Below, one piece after another: positions 7,364 through 15,846 of a stretch of DNA of 20,337 nt. Position 1 is the stretch's first letter. Each line of letters opens with the position of its first letter. The position numbers were made by a program, and so were the translations under genes. The stretch is from Actinomycetes bacterium (GTDB taxonomy: Bacteria; Actinomycetota; Humimicrobiia; JAHJRV01). Under the pieces are notes generated by a model. It was given only the letters and a program-made list of their open reading frames with translations. It was not told where the DNA came from and did no database searches. The DNA lies in assembly GCA_030640275.1 (NCBI GenBank), contig DAOWJR010000081.1:1-20337 (forward strand). The letters run 5' to 3'.

Positions 7364-8659
7364 TTGGAAGAAAATGAATCTATCAAGGATATATCAAAAT
7401 ATGACGGAAAGAAAGCAATAATAAAAGGATGGTTGTATAATAAACGTTCAAGTGGAAATATAGTATTTCTTTTAGTAAGAGATGGAACTGGAATGTTGCA
7501 ATGTGTTGTATCAAAAAATAATGTAGATAAGAATGTTTTTGAATCTGCTCAAAAAGTAACCCAGGAATCATCTTTAATAGTTACAGGTAATGTTCGCAAG
7601 GAAGAAAGAGCTATTGGAGGATACGAACTTTTTATTAATGATATAAAAATCTTGCAGATTGTATCTGACTATCCTATAACTCCAAAATCCCATGGAGTAG
7701 GATTTTTAATGAAAAATCGTCACCTCTGGCTTAGATCTAAAAAACAACATGCAATATTAAAAATAAGAGCTGAGGTAATAAAAGCTTGTAGAGAGTATTT
7801 AGATAAAAATGGATTTATTAATATAGATACTCCTATATTAACACCTGCTGCTTGTGAGGGAACAAGTACTTTATTTGAAACAAAATATTTTGACCAGATG
7901 GCATATCTTAGCCAAAGTGGACAATTATATAATGAAGCAACTATAATGTCTTTTGGAAAAGTTTATTGCTACGGTCCAACATTTAGAGCAGAAAAGTCTA
8001 AAACCCGAAGACATTTAATGGAATTCTGGATGATAGAACCAGAAATGGCATATTTTGATTGGAAAGATAATATTGAGATACAAGAGGAATTTGTTACTTA
8101 TATTGTTCAAGCAGTTCTAAAAAATAGAAGAAGTGAACTTGAAATATTAGAAAGAAATTTAGGCAAACTAGAAATTATAAAACCACCATTTCCAGAGATA
8201 TCTTATGATGAGGCATTAGAGATATTAAAAAAGGAAGGTAAGGACATAAATTGGGGTGATGATTTTGGAGCTGGTGAGGAAACCATAATCTCCAAAAGCT
8301 TTGATAAACCTGTTTTTATCCATCATTATCCAATGAAGTGTAAGGCATTCTATATGAAACCAGACCCTGAAAGACCTGATGTTTCTCTAAGTAATGACTT
8401 AATTGCACCAGAAGGTTATGGGGAGATTATCGGGGGTGGTCAAAGAATAGATAACTTAGAATTGTTAGAAGAGAAAATAAAGGAACATAATTTACCGAGA
8501 GATGCTTTTAAGTGGTATCTGGATTTAAGAAAGTACGGAACTGTTCCTCATTCTGGATTTGGTTTAGGAATTGAAAGAACAGTAGCCTGGATATGTAAAC
8601 TAAAACATATCCGTGAAACAATACCGTTTCCTCGATTACTTTATAAAATCTACCCATAA
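7364..8659 (+). CDS. asnS: Asparaginyl-tRNA synthetase
   Basis: 431 residues from a TTG start. A class II aminoacyl-tRNA synthetase that charges tRNA-Asn with asparagine. The N-terminal ~95 residues form the OB-fold anticodon-binding domain (IIKGWLYNKRSSGNIVFLLVRDG). The catalytic domain shows the motif 1 region (GFINIDTPILT), motif 2 (GPTFRAEKSKTRRHLMEFWMIE) and motif 3 (GFGLGIERTVAW), followed by IRETIPFPR. The combination of the motif 2 text with the IRETIPFPR ending favours AsnRS over AspRS. A GTG at 7355 is in frame, but it lies within the AGGAG ribosome-binding site (7351-7355). That site is eight bases ahead of the TTG at 7364, so TTG is the likely start. It is the only long plus-strand gene and converges on lnt with an 18-base gap. 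Confidence 0.95.
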   Translation: MEENESIKDISKYDGKKAIIKGWLYNKRSSGNIVFLLVRDGTGMLQCVVSKNNVDKNVFESAQKVTQESSLIVTGNVRKEERAIGGYELFINDIKILQIVSDYPITPKSHGVGFLMKNRHLWLRSKKQHAILKIRAEVIKACREYLDKNGFINIDTPILTPAACEGTSTLFETKYFDQMAYLSQSGQLYNEATIMSFGKVYCYGPTFRAEKSKTRRHLMEFWMIEPEMAYFDWKDNIEIQEEFVTYIVQAVLKNRRSELEILERNLGKLEIIKPPFPEISYDEALEILKKEGKDINWGDDFGAGEETIISKSFDKPVFIHHYPMKCKAFYMKPDPERPDVSLSNDLIAPEGYGEIIGGGQRIDNLELLEEKIKEHNLPRDAFKWYLDLRKYGTVPHSGFGLGIERTVAWICKLKHIRETIPFPRLLYKIYP

Positions 8660-8676
8660 TAAAAATCATCTTTGAT

Positions 8677-10269
8677 TTAAGTGTAAAAAAATAATTTTGA
8701 GATTATCCATATAAAAAATATTAAAAGACATATATAGGAAAAAATATCACCATATTTAGAATAAAAGGTTTGCTCTTGCATGAAATATACTGATGTAGTT
8801 AAAGTGCAAGCTTCATTTTTACGTGTAGCATCCAATTCCATTCCATTTGGCGCAAAAACACCTGAAATTCCAGTGTTTGCACATTGCACAAAATATACTC
8901 CATTTTCTACTGCTCTTACTCTACCCATATAGAAATGTTGTTCAAGTTCAACACTATTTCTAAACCAACCATCGTTTGTGACCACAAATAAAATTTGAGC
9001 TCCATTATTTCTCAATTTTCGAGGTATCTGTGGTAGAGCAGACTCAAAACAAATTATTGAACCAATCTTACCTTGAGAAATTGGAAAAACTGTATATTTT
9101 TTACCTGCTATTACATCTTCTCTTAATAATCTTAGAGGACCGATATTACCTATAAATCTTCTTGCGGGAATAAATTCACCAAATGGTATGGGGTGAATTT
9201 TCTCGTATATATCTATCAGCTTTCCCTTTCTATCCAGTAAAATTACAGAATTATGTAAATTCCCCTCCTCGTCTTTAGTAAAAACCCCTTTAAGAAGATT
9301 TGTTTTTATCTCACCAAGCAATTTTTTTGTCCAATTAAAATAGAAATCTGTTTCGTCCTCTGTAAATACTAAAGAGGTTGCAGATTCAGGAAAAACAATT
9401 AAATCGGATTTATTCTTTGCAGCTTCTATAGAAAGCTTTTCCAAAATTTCTAATATGGAATCTATATGTTGACCTGATATTTTTATACTCTGAGGTATAT
9501 TAGGTTGTATCAGGGATATTTCTATTTTATTTAGATTTTTAAAAAATAAGTATTTAGGATTATTGTTTAAAAAAGTAAAAAAACCATATATAAGAATTAA
9601 AATAATCAAAATAATTGAGGAAAATAAGTATTTTGAATTATAAAGCAACCATCTTTTTTTTCTGAAAAATCTTATTAAATGCTTTATAAGACTACCTAAA
9701 TTTTTAAAATTACTTATCTTGAAAAGTTGAAGTGTCTCTAAAGCGCTGATATTAAAGAAGACTATCAAAAAAGACACTCCGTAGACTCCAGTTATTCTTA
9801 CTATCTGAAGCAAAGGCAGAAAAAAGTGTTGAGAGTTTCCTAAAATTCCCCAACCAAATGCCAGTGGAGTAAGAGACCATAAAAATTCAAATATAACCCA
9901 AAATGTTGGAATTAAAAGAATTCTTATCCATGATTTTGTTTCTCTTAATAAAAGATGTAGAAAAAAACTAAGAATTGAAAAATAAATTGAACAGAGTATA
10001 GTTAAACCTATCCATGCAATTGGAGTAACATACCACTCCCAATACATCTGACCACCAAAGAATAAAAAGCCAGTAATAAAACCTAAAAAAAATGCTTCTT
10101 TTTTTGTGCAATAATATAAAGAAAAGAGTAAAGGCATAAGTGCAATCCATACCAAAAATCCGTATTTTGGAAAAGATACTGCCAGAAGAATTCCGCTTAT
10201 TATACAAAACACTATTAAGATATTTCTTCTCTTTAAAAATCTTTTTATTGACATCTCTTCTACTTTCAT
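8677..10269 (-). CDS. lnt: Apolipoprotein N-acyltransferase
   Basis: About 530 residues from ATG 10269; an alternative ATG at 10254 gives 525. Lnt is an inner-membrane enzyme that adds the third acyl chain to the N-terminal cysteine of lipoproteins. The N-terminal half contains a series of hydrophobic membrane spans starting at NILIVFCIISGILLAVSFP. The C-terminal half is a nitrilase-type CN-hydrolase domain with the expected catalytic Glu (VVFPESAT-like, here IVFPESAT), Lys (EKIHPIPFGEF) and Cys (GSIICFESALP). The open frame runs upstream to a GTG at 10365, but those extra 32 residues come from the repeat at 10289-10372 and are unlikely to be protein. Neither ATG has a strong ribosome-binding site. 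It is the last gene of the tsa run and implies a diderm cell with triacylated lipoproteins, such as the binding protein at 17687-18859. Confidence 0.93.
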   Translation of the reverse strand: MKVEEMSIKRFLKRRNILIVFCIISGILLAVSFPKYGFLVWIALMPLLFSLYYCTKKEAFFLGFITGFLFFGGQMYWEWYVTPIAWIGLTILCSIYFSILSFFLHLLLRETKSWIRILLIPTFWVIFEFLWSLTPLAFGWGILGNSQHFFLPLLQIVRITGVYGVSFLIVFFNISALETLQLFKISNFKNLGSLIKHLIRFFRKKRWLLYNSKYLFSSIILIILILIYGFFTFLNNNPKYLFFKNLNKIEISLIQPNIPQSIKISGQHIDSILEILEKLSIEAAKNKSDLIVFPESATSLVFTEDETDFYFNWTKKLLGEIKTNLLKGVFTKDEEGNLHNSVILLDRKGKLIDIYEKIHPIPFGEFIPARRFIGNIGPLRLLREDVIAGKKYTVFPISQGKIGSIICFESALPQIPRKLRNNGAQILFVVTNDGWFRNSVELEQHFYMGRVRAVENGVYFVQCANTGISGVFAPNGMELDATRKNEACTLTTSVYFMQEQTFYSKYGDIFSYICLLIFFIWIISKLFFYT

Positions 10270-10288
10270 AAATATTTTATTAATGAAT

Positions 10289-10372
10289 GAGATTGCACAG
10301 CCTGTTCTGAGCAAAGCGAAGAATCTCGCTTCTCGCAATGACAAATGGGGAAGCTTGTCCCTCACAATGACA
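10289..10372. repeat. Partial copy of the 7124-7263 repeat between tsaD and lnt
   Basis: Bases 10289-10343 match the right half of the upstream element (48 of 55 identical), ending in CTCGCAATGACA. They are followed by a second, slightly different terminus CTCACAATGACA (10361-10372) after an 18-base insert. The copy therefore looks truncated, with a duplicated end. It fills most of the gap between the tsaD stop and the lnt start. In the transcript it would form a stem-loop between the two cistrons. Confidence 0.75.
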
Positions 10373-10383
10373 TATTAAAAATT

Positions 10384-11400
10384 TCAAGTTTTTAGAGAAA
10401 TTTGTGAATACGCATCTATGTCTATATTACTTATCTGGCCTTTCTTTAATTTGTAATAAGCAAGACATGCCACCATTGCAGCATTATCTGTACAATACTC
10501 CTTAGAAGGATAAATGGCATCAACATCATGAGATTCTGCTCTTCTTTTCATCTCGCTTCTTAAATAACTATTTGAGGATACACCTCCAGCAAGTGCAATA
10601 GTTGGAACTTTGTAACTTAATGCAGCTCTTAAAGTTTTTTCCACTAAAACATCAATTACAGCTTTCTGAAAACTTGCAGCTAAATCTGGCATATTCTTTC
10701 GAGAAAGCAAAGTCTTATCCTTTCTTACCATATAAATGACTGCAGTTTTTAAACCGCTAAAGCTAAAATTTAAACCTTTTTTCAGCATCGGTCTTGGTAA
10801 TTTATAAGCATCAGCATTTCTATTAATTGATATTCTTTCAATAGCTGGTCCTCCAGGATAACCGATGTTTAGAAATCTGGCTATTTTGTCTAAAACCTCT
10901 CCAGCTGCATCATCTAAAGTTGAACCTAAAATTTCAAACTCATCATTCTCTTTTAAAAGGTAAATTGATGTATGACCTCCTGATGCAACCAAGCTTACAA
11001 TAGGTCTTTTGATATCGGGATTCTCTATAAAATTTGCATACATATGACTTAATACATGATTAACTCCAATTAAAGGAATATTTAGACTATAACAAATGGC
11101 TTTTGCTGCTGCCAATCCAATAAGTAGTGAACCAATCAGACCTGGTCCATTAGTTACACCAACAGCAGTTAAATCTCTAAAATTCACATTTGCCCTTTTT
11201 AAAGCCTGCGCTATTACAATATTTATAAGCTCTATATGTTTTCTTGATGCAATTTCTGGTACTATACCACCAAAATCCTTGTGTAGTTCCTCCTGCGTAA
11301 CTACAATATTTGATAAAACCTTATAACCATCTTTTAAGACTGCTGCTGTTGTATCATCACAGGATGTTTCTATACCTAAAATTATATCTTTACCTATCAA
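10384..11400 (-). CDS. tsaD: tRNA N6-threonylcarbamoyladenosine transferase TsaD
   Basis: 338 residues, normal length. TsaD transfers the threonylcarbamoyl group from TC-AMP to A37 of ANN-decoding tRNAs, working with TsaB and TsaE. Family landmarks: ILGIETSCDDTTAAV at the N-terminus, VTNGPGLIGSL, the metal-binding pair in HVLSHMYANF, ASGGHTSIYLL, DDAAGEVLDKIAR, SFSGLKTAV and GGVSSNSYLR, characteristic of ASKHA-fold Kae1/TsaD proteins. The start is TTG at 11400, since no suitable ATG exists; AAGGGA lies nine bases upstream. It follows rimI after 66 bases and precedes lnt, separated from it by a repeat copy. Confidence 0.97.
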   Translation of the reverse strand: MIGKDIILGIETSCDDTTAAVLKDGYKVLSNIVVTQEELHKDFGGIVPEIASRKHIELINIVIAQALKRANVNFRDLTAVGVTNGPGLIGSLLIGLAAAKAICYSLNIPLIGVNHVLSHMYANFIENPDIKRPIVSLVASGGHTSIYLLKENDEFEILGSTLDDAAGEVLDKIARFLNIGYPGGPAIERISINRNADAYKLPRPMLKKGLNFSFSGLKTAVIYMVRKDKTLLSRKNMPDLAASFQKAVIDVLVEKTLRAALSYKVPTIALAGGVSSNSYLRSEMKRRAESHDVDAIYPSKEYCTDNAAMVACLAYYKLKKGQISNIDIDAYSQISLKT

Positions 11401-11466
11401 AATATATAATCCCTTCTTTCAATACTCTTTTTAACAATTCCTTAATGTCTTTATTTATGAAATTGA

Positions 11467-11985
11467 TTATGTTTTAAGTTCTCTCTCTAATTTTAAAATT
11501 ATATCTTTGTATTCATAATTTGTAATATCATCCACCACCATTACTAAGGCATCCTCACCACTATCTAAGTAATATCTTCTTATTTTTCCAGCAGTAAAGA
11601 AATTAAATCTCTCATAAAATTTTTGTGCAATTATGTTTGACTGTCTTACTTCCAAAAATAACCTTGTTATCCCCCTTTTTTTTGCCTTCCTGATTAATGA
11701 AATCAATAACAATGTTCCTATTTTTTTCCTTTTAAAGTCAGACCTTACCGCTATTGTAGTAATATGCCCACTTTTATTTTTTTTAACTATTCCTGTATAT
11801 CCAATAACCTCGTTGTTCTTTTTTGCTACAAGATATATATTAGATCTCCTTCCTAACAGCTGAGATACAAAACTTGCCCTACTCCATGGAGTTGGAAAAG
11901 TCTCAACTTCAATAGCATAAACCTGATCTATATCTTTAATACTCAAAGGATAAATTTTTATTTCACTTAAATCGTAACGGTTCAT
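11467..11985 (-). CDS. rimI: GNAT-family N-acetyltransferase RimI (ribosomal protein S18 alanine acetyltransferase type)
   Basis: 172 residues of a single GNAT domain. It opens with the RimI-like segment IYPLSIKDIDQVYAIEVETFPTPWS, then has the acetyl-CoA pyrophosphate-binding motif in IAVRSDFKRKKIGTLLL, and motif B FLEVRQSNIIAQKFYERFNF. RimI acetylates the N-terminal alanine of protein bS18, and its gene commonly sits with tsaB and tsaD, as here between the two. The pyrophosphate loop reads R-K-K-I-G-T, a mild departure from the usual Q/R-x-x-G-x-G/A. There is no visible Shine-Dalgarno before ATG 11985. The C-terminal ~20 residues run beyond the usual end of RimI. Substrate is inferred from family and context. 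Confidence 0.88.
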   Translation of the reverse strand: MNRYDLSEIKIYPLSIKDIDQVYAIEVETFPTPWSRASFVSQLLGRRSNIYLVAKKNNEVIGYTGIVKKNKSGHITTIAVRSDFKRKKIGTLLLISLIRKAKKRGITRLFLEVRQSNIIAQKFYERFNFFTAGKIRRYYLDSGEDALVMVVDDITNYEYKDIILKLERELKT

Positions 11986-12097
11986 AGAATGAAATATTCA
12001 ATAATATGTACTATCTAAGCTTGGTGTTTACAGTTTGCTGCTCCTAGCATAAAATTAGATATTTATTTTTATAAAATATATTTATAAAAGACTTAAT

Positions 12098-12826
12098 CTA
12101 TTTTCCAAATGGTTTAAACTTTCTCACATAAATTGGATTTAGTTTTATATAATCATCAATAAGTTCTTTACTATATTTTTGAAAAGCTAAAATATTTATA
12201 GCACTAGCTTTTGGTACAATCACATCTCTCAAAATTATCGCTTTTTCCTCTTTTTCAAATTTACTATTAATAAAAGGGTAGTCAATTAAAATATTTCCAC
12301 AAAGAACTATCTTTTTATACATTTCAATTAATTTGAATATCTTTTGTTCTAATTCATCTATTTTTATTAGTTCATCTTCACAAATCTTATTCAAAGTACT
12401 GTTCCTGCAAGTGAAAGAGGAGCAATATACTTCTTCCCTTTTAGCATTTATTAAAGGAAAGATACATAATTCTTCATTCTGTATATTTTCATTTTTTAAT
12501 TGATAAATTAATTTCATTGCTTGATATGCAAGAGCATGCAAAGATGTGATTCCTACAATATCTATAGAATTCACCTGGCTAAAGGTTTTTACCACTGTTA
12601 ACCCTATTCTGGTTCCAATGAACATTCCTGGTCCTATATCAACTCCAATTAAATCTATTTGATCTAAACTTACTTTATTTTTTTTCAAGATATGGTTAAT
12701 CTTTGGAATTATTTCAACAACCTGGGAATTTTTATAATTCCCTGAAATCTCCTCTAAAATCTTTTCATCTTGAGATAATGCTATTGACATTATTGGAGTA
12801 GTTGTTTCAATTCCTAATATATACAT
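12098..12826 (-). CDS. tsaB: tRNA threonylcarbamoyladenosine biosynthesis protein TsaB
   Basis: 242 residues. TsaB is the inactive ASKHA-fold partner that dimerises with TsaD and is needed for t6A37 formation. The N-terminus (ILGIETTTPIMSIALS) and the segment IGVDIGPGMFIGTRIGLTVVKTFSQ (around 60-85) are typical, and GITSLHALAYQA follows; the metal ligands of TsaD are missing, as expected. AGAAGGGA precedes the ATG. The start lies only two bases after the tsaE stop, so the two are probably translationally coupled. The next gene, rimI, follows after 112 bases. Confidence 0.94.
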   Translation of the reverse strand: MYILGIETTTPIMSIALSQDEKILEEISGNYKNSQVVEIIPKINHILKKNKVSLDQIDLIGVDIGPGMFIGTRIGLTVVKTFSQVNSIDIVGITSLHALAYQAMKLIYQLKNENIQNEELCIFPLINAKREEVYCSSFTCRNSTLNKICEDELIKIDELEQKIFKLIEMYKKIVLCGNILIDYPFINSKFEKEEKAIILRDVIVPKASAINILAFQKYSKELIDDYIKLNPIYVRKFKPFGK

Positions 12827-12828
12827 AT

Positions 12829-13316
12829 TTAGTAAATCCCTTCTGCCAAATTTATACCTTTTAATCTCTTTTTCCAGCTTTTTCCATTAGGGACAATTTT
12901 TATTTTTCTCTTTTTATTCTCGTAATATGAAAAAATTACTTGAAGATGATCAAAAGATAATAATTCAACTATTTTATCTCCCCACTCTATAACTGTCACC
13001 CCGTCACCATATTGAAACTGGTTAAATCCTATATCCTCAAGTTGAAATGGTTTATCCAATCTATAAACATCAAAATGATAAAGTGGTATTTTATTGTGAT
13101 AAATTTTTAAAATTATAAAACTTGGACTTGTTACAATCTGAGTGATACCCATTCCTTTAGCTAAACCTTTTACAAAACAGGTTTTTCCTGTACCAAGTTC
13201 ACCACTTATACTGATAACATCTCCGGGTTCTATTAATTTCGCTATTTTTCAGCTAAATTTAAAGTTTCTTGCTCAGATGTTGAAATTATAAAATTTTTTT
13301 TGAATATATCCATCAT
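12829..13316 (-). CDS. tsaE: TsaE, t6A synthesis ATPase, split by a single-base frameshift
   Basis: TsaE is the P-loop ATPase that regenerates the TsaB-TsaD complex. Its sequence is in two frames. From ATG 13316 a 24-residue piece contains the family opening (IISTSEQETLNLAEK) and stops at TAG (13242-13244). From the overlapping -1 frame, IAKLIEPGDVISISGELGTGKT continues seamlessly, followed by the conserved SPSFII, HFDVYRL and VIEWGDK segments to the stop at 12829. Joined, they give 162 residues, the normal family length, with Walker A GELGTGKT at 39-46. The break lies at a run of five A (plus 13245-13249); one extra A, or a -1 slip on AAA before TAG, restores the frame. The rest is undamaged, so a sequencing error, a very recent mutation or recoding are all possible. 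The piece readable from ATG 13152 alone lacks the P-loop. Confidence 0.9.
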
Positions 13317-13539
13317 AAAAATATTATTTAGATTTCCCTTTTTATTACTATTTTACTATTATTTAATAAAAATGATTAAGCATATAGGTAATGAAGAGAT
13401 TCATTTATGCTAAAAGTTTTACCAATTATACTATTATCTCAATCAATCTAAATAAAATGATGAATGAATTATAAACGAATCTTGTGAGAATTATTTGAAA
13501 ATAATTTTTTAAAAAGGGGATTCTTTTGATTAAAATTGC

Positions 13540-14154
13540 TTAAAAGAGACCTAATTGTTCTTTACTTTCCATCTCATCTTCAATATGAATTTTGATCTCC
13601 TTTTCAATAACCTTTTTTATAGTAATAAAATCCTCTTCTAATGAGGCAATATACGATGGAGTATAAAGCGCTGCTGCAGGGTGATAAATAGGAAGTACTA
13701 ACCTACCTCCCACTTTAAATAACTTCCCTCTAACACTGGTTATTCCAACATTCTTTTTTAGAATTAATTTAGTAGCAAAATTTCCTAAAGTGCAAATTAC
13801 TTGCGGATTTATAAAATAAATTTGTGCATAAAGATAATCTTTACAGATATCTATTTCTTCAGCTAAAGGGTCTCTGTTTTTTGGTGGTCTGCATTTTATA
13901 ACATTTGCAATATAGACTTGTTCTCTTTTAAGTTCTACTGAGTTGAGTAATTTGTTTAAAAGCTTACCTGCAGCACCTACAAAAGGTTCTCCTTGAATAT
14001 CTTCATAATAACCTGGAGCTTCCCCAATAAACATGACAACTGCTTTATCATTTCCTGACCCAAAAACAACATTTTTCCTATTTTCATGAAGTGCACACTT
14101 TTTACAATTTTGTGCTTCGTTATAAACATCTTTTAAACTTTCCCAATTTCCCAA
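13540..14154 (-). CDS. Family 4 (UDGa-type) uracil-DNA glycosylase with 4Fe-4S cluster
   Basis: 204 residues. It removes uracil from DNA arising by cytosine deamination, starting base excision repair. Motif A GEAPGYYEDI at 44-53 and motif B HPAA at 158-161 are typical of family 4. Four cysteines, C17, C20 (CKKC), C88 (KCRPP) and C104, match the [4Fe-4S] ligands, which separates it from families 1-3. The start is TTG at 14154 with a GAGGAG site five bases before it. The zinc-ribbon gene lies 44 bases upstream on the same strand, so the two may be cotranscribed. Gene order to tsaE (223-base gap) does not suggest one operon. The hydrophilic tail after about residue 185 is probably flexible. Confidence 0.94.
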   Translation of the reverse strand: MGNWESLKDVYNEAQNCKKCALHENRKNVVFGSGNDKAVVMFIGEAPGYYEDIQGEPFVGAAGKLLNKLLNSVELKREQVYIANVIKCRPPKNRDPLAEEIDICKDYLYAQIYFINPQVICTLGNFATKLILKKNVGITSVRGKLFKVGGRLVLPIYHPAAALYTPSYIASLEEDFITIKKVIEKEIKIHIEDEMESKEQLGLF

Positions 14155-14198
14155 ATTATCTCCTCATTCAATCTCTCTATTTACTCATTAATAGTAAG

Positions 14199-14435
14199 TT
14201 ACTTACAAGTGCTACTATCATCACCAAGAGAACAGGTAGGGCATGAATACGGGCTTGAGCCCAAATCGAAATCTGAGGATTCTTCAGATGGAGTTGAACT
14301 AAAATTAGAAAAAAGTTTTATTACATCTTTGTCACCACATTCTGGACATGTAATTACATCATCAGAACTGGATGATAAGATTAATTTCTCAAAAACCTTA
14401 TTACATTTTTTACACTTATACTCAAATATTGGCAT
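14199..14435 (-). CDS. FmdB-family zinc-ribbon protein
   Basis: 78 residues. The N-terminus MPIFEYKCKKCNKVFEKL and the second CPECG knuckle form the CxxC...CxxC zinc ribbon of the FmdB family (C8, C11, C30, C33). The name comes from a putative regulator of a methylotroph formamidase/amidase operon; the molecular role is otherwise unknown. The C-terminal ~35 residues are Ser/Asp-rich with one more CxxC (SCPTCS), possibly a second metal site. GGAGAG lies ten bases before the ATG. Family is clear, function is not. Confidence 0.88.
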   Translation of the reverse strand: MPIFEYKCKKCNKVFEKLILSSSSDDVITCPECGDKDVIKLFSNFSSTPSEESSDFDLGSSPYSCPTCSLGDDSSTCK

Positions 14436-14762
14436 TAGAGTTATTCTCTCCTTTAAAAAATTAATTCCAACAAAATATTAATTAAAAATTATAACACTTG
14501 AAATATCGTAATGTAATATTATAAATACATATATAACTAACTATCCAAATTAATTATAAATCATACCAATAAAATAATAAATTTCCAAAATATTTCTTAT
14601 TTTACTTTACTCTACTCTTTAGTCTTATAAATTATTAATGTTATTGAATCTTAATTCAATTACAAATTTAGTAATTAAAGAAATCAAACATTTTCTACAA
14701 TTGGTTTATTCAATTTTTGATATTTTTAAAAAAGGTATTTAAAAATATAAATATTCGTAAGA
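14436..14762. other. Very AT-rich intergenic region
   Basis: About 327 bases with hardly any G or C lie between the FmdB-family gene and the remnant at 14763. It should hold the promoter for the FmdB-udg pair; a TATAAT on the minus strand (plus 14488-14493) is a possible -10 box, but no fitting -35 accompanies it. I see no terminator, gene or RNA. Confidence 0.4.
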
Positions 14763-14936
14763 TTAATCTGATAATTTACTTTTATCCTCCCATAATTTTT
14801 TGATAGAAAAACCTGGAGGTAAACCTAAACGATGTTTTTCTAATAATTCAGGTTTTGATAAAATATCAAAAAATAATCCATCAGCAACTATTTTTCCATT
14901 ATCCAAAATAACTGCTCTATTTTTTAAATTTTTTTT
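14763..14936 (-). pseudogene. C-terminal remnant of a CbiO-type cobalt/nickel ECF transporter ATPase
   Basis: The frame reads NRAVILDNGKIVADG, then FDILSKPELLEKHRLGLPP and a short tail ending in a stop at 14763. This matches the region after the H-loop of CbiO/EcfA-type ATPases (the Dx-GKIVADG strand, then the LLEKHxLxLPP tail). The P-loop, signature and Walker B parts are absent; just upstream comes the end of an unrelated, complete FecE-type ATPase. The frame stays open to 15020, but the upstream residues look like out-of-frame translation of that gene. It is therefore a relic rather than a gene, and suggests that an ECF Co/Ni importer once lay here. Confidence 0.65.
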
Positions 14937-14958
14937 TATTATTTTATTACTTTTATAT

Positions 14959-15714
14959 TCATCTTTTTGGAACAACAACAGGTATTCCATTAATTTCTTT
15001 AATATGAACATCAACACCATAAACTTTTCTTATATTCTCGGGTTCAATTACTTCTTTACCTCCTTCTGCAAAAATTTCTCTATCTTTAAGCATTATAAAT
15101 CTATCAGAATACATTAAAGCAGTATTTAAATCATGCATTGCAACAATTGATGCGATATTTTTATTACAGGATATATCTCTTATAATTTTCATCACTTCCA
15201 GTTGATTTTTTAAATCCAGATTGCTCGTGGGCTCATCTAAAAGAAAAATTTGCGGTTCCTGTACAAGTGCTCGTGCAATAATTACTTTTTGTAATTCCCC
15301 GCTGCTCAATTCATTTGTGTATCGCAAAGAATATTCTTCAAATTTTAGCATTTTTAAAATCTCGTGAGTAATCTTAATGTCGTGGTCTGTTATATCCCAT
15401 TTTATATGCGGCTTTCTTCCAAGGAGTACAGAATCAAATACAGTCATGTAATTTCCATTAGATTTTTGAGGCACATAACCCATCTTTTTTGCAATATCGT
15501 TCCCATCCATATTTTGAATATCCTGGTTCTCAATTAAAATTGTGCCTCTTATCGGCTTTAAAATTCTGTTTATACATTTAAGCAGTGTTGATTTTCCGGC
15601 TCCATTAACACCTAAAATGGAAACTACTTCCCCTCGTCTAACTTTACAAGTTATATTGCTTAATATCTTTCTGCTATTGTATGAAAATTCAATGCTATCA
15701 ATTGAGAGTATCAT
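14959..15714 (-). CDS. ABC transporter ATP-binding protein, FecE/BtuD type
   Basis: 251 residues, complete nucleotide-binding subunit of a type II importer for iron-siderophore, cobalamin or similar metal complexes. Walker A GVNGAGKST at 35-43, Q-loop in GYVPQK, signature LSSGELQKV, Walker B IFLLDEPTSNLD and the H-loop AMHDLN are all present, and the C-terminus GIPVVVPKR is typical of FecE/BtuD proteins, so it is not truncated. It is the last intact gene of the operon, 132 bases after the FmdE gene, and two copies are expected to power the permease dimer at 16599-17654. No Shine-Dalgarno is visible before ATG 15714. Substrate cannot be read from this subunit. Confidence 0.95.
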   Translation of the reverse strand: MILSIDSIEFSYNSRKILSNITCKVRRGEVVSILGVNGAGKSTLLKCINRILKPIRGTILIENQDIQNMDGNDIAKKMGYVPQKSNGNYMTVFDSVLLGRKPHIKWDITDHDIKITHEILKMLKFEEYSLRYTNELSSGELQKVIIARALVQEPQIFLLDEPTSNLDLKNQLEVMKIIRDISCNKNIASIVAMHDLNTALMYSDRFIMLKDREIFAEGGKEVIEPENIRKVYGVDVHIKEINGIPVVVPKR

Positions 15715-15846
15715 TTTATTGTATTTATAATCGTTATAATCTTTTTAAAATTTTATTGTGTTTAAAAATTTTGTTTTATAGAATTTTTTATCCCGTTACT
15801 ACCCCCATATCACTGCCCATCATTTTTTATCATACCCTATTTGACA

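Noticed and set aside
8663..8678. AAATCA/TGATTT hairpin between asnS and lnt as a terminator.
   Set aside because: Only six AT-rich pairs with no following T run, and it overlaps the lnt stop codon.
10270..10365. GTG start for lnt at 10365 giving a 562-residue protein.
   Set aside because: The extra codons are translation of the repeat at 10289-10372 and do not resemble an Lnt N-terminus, and no ribosome-binding site fits.
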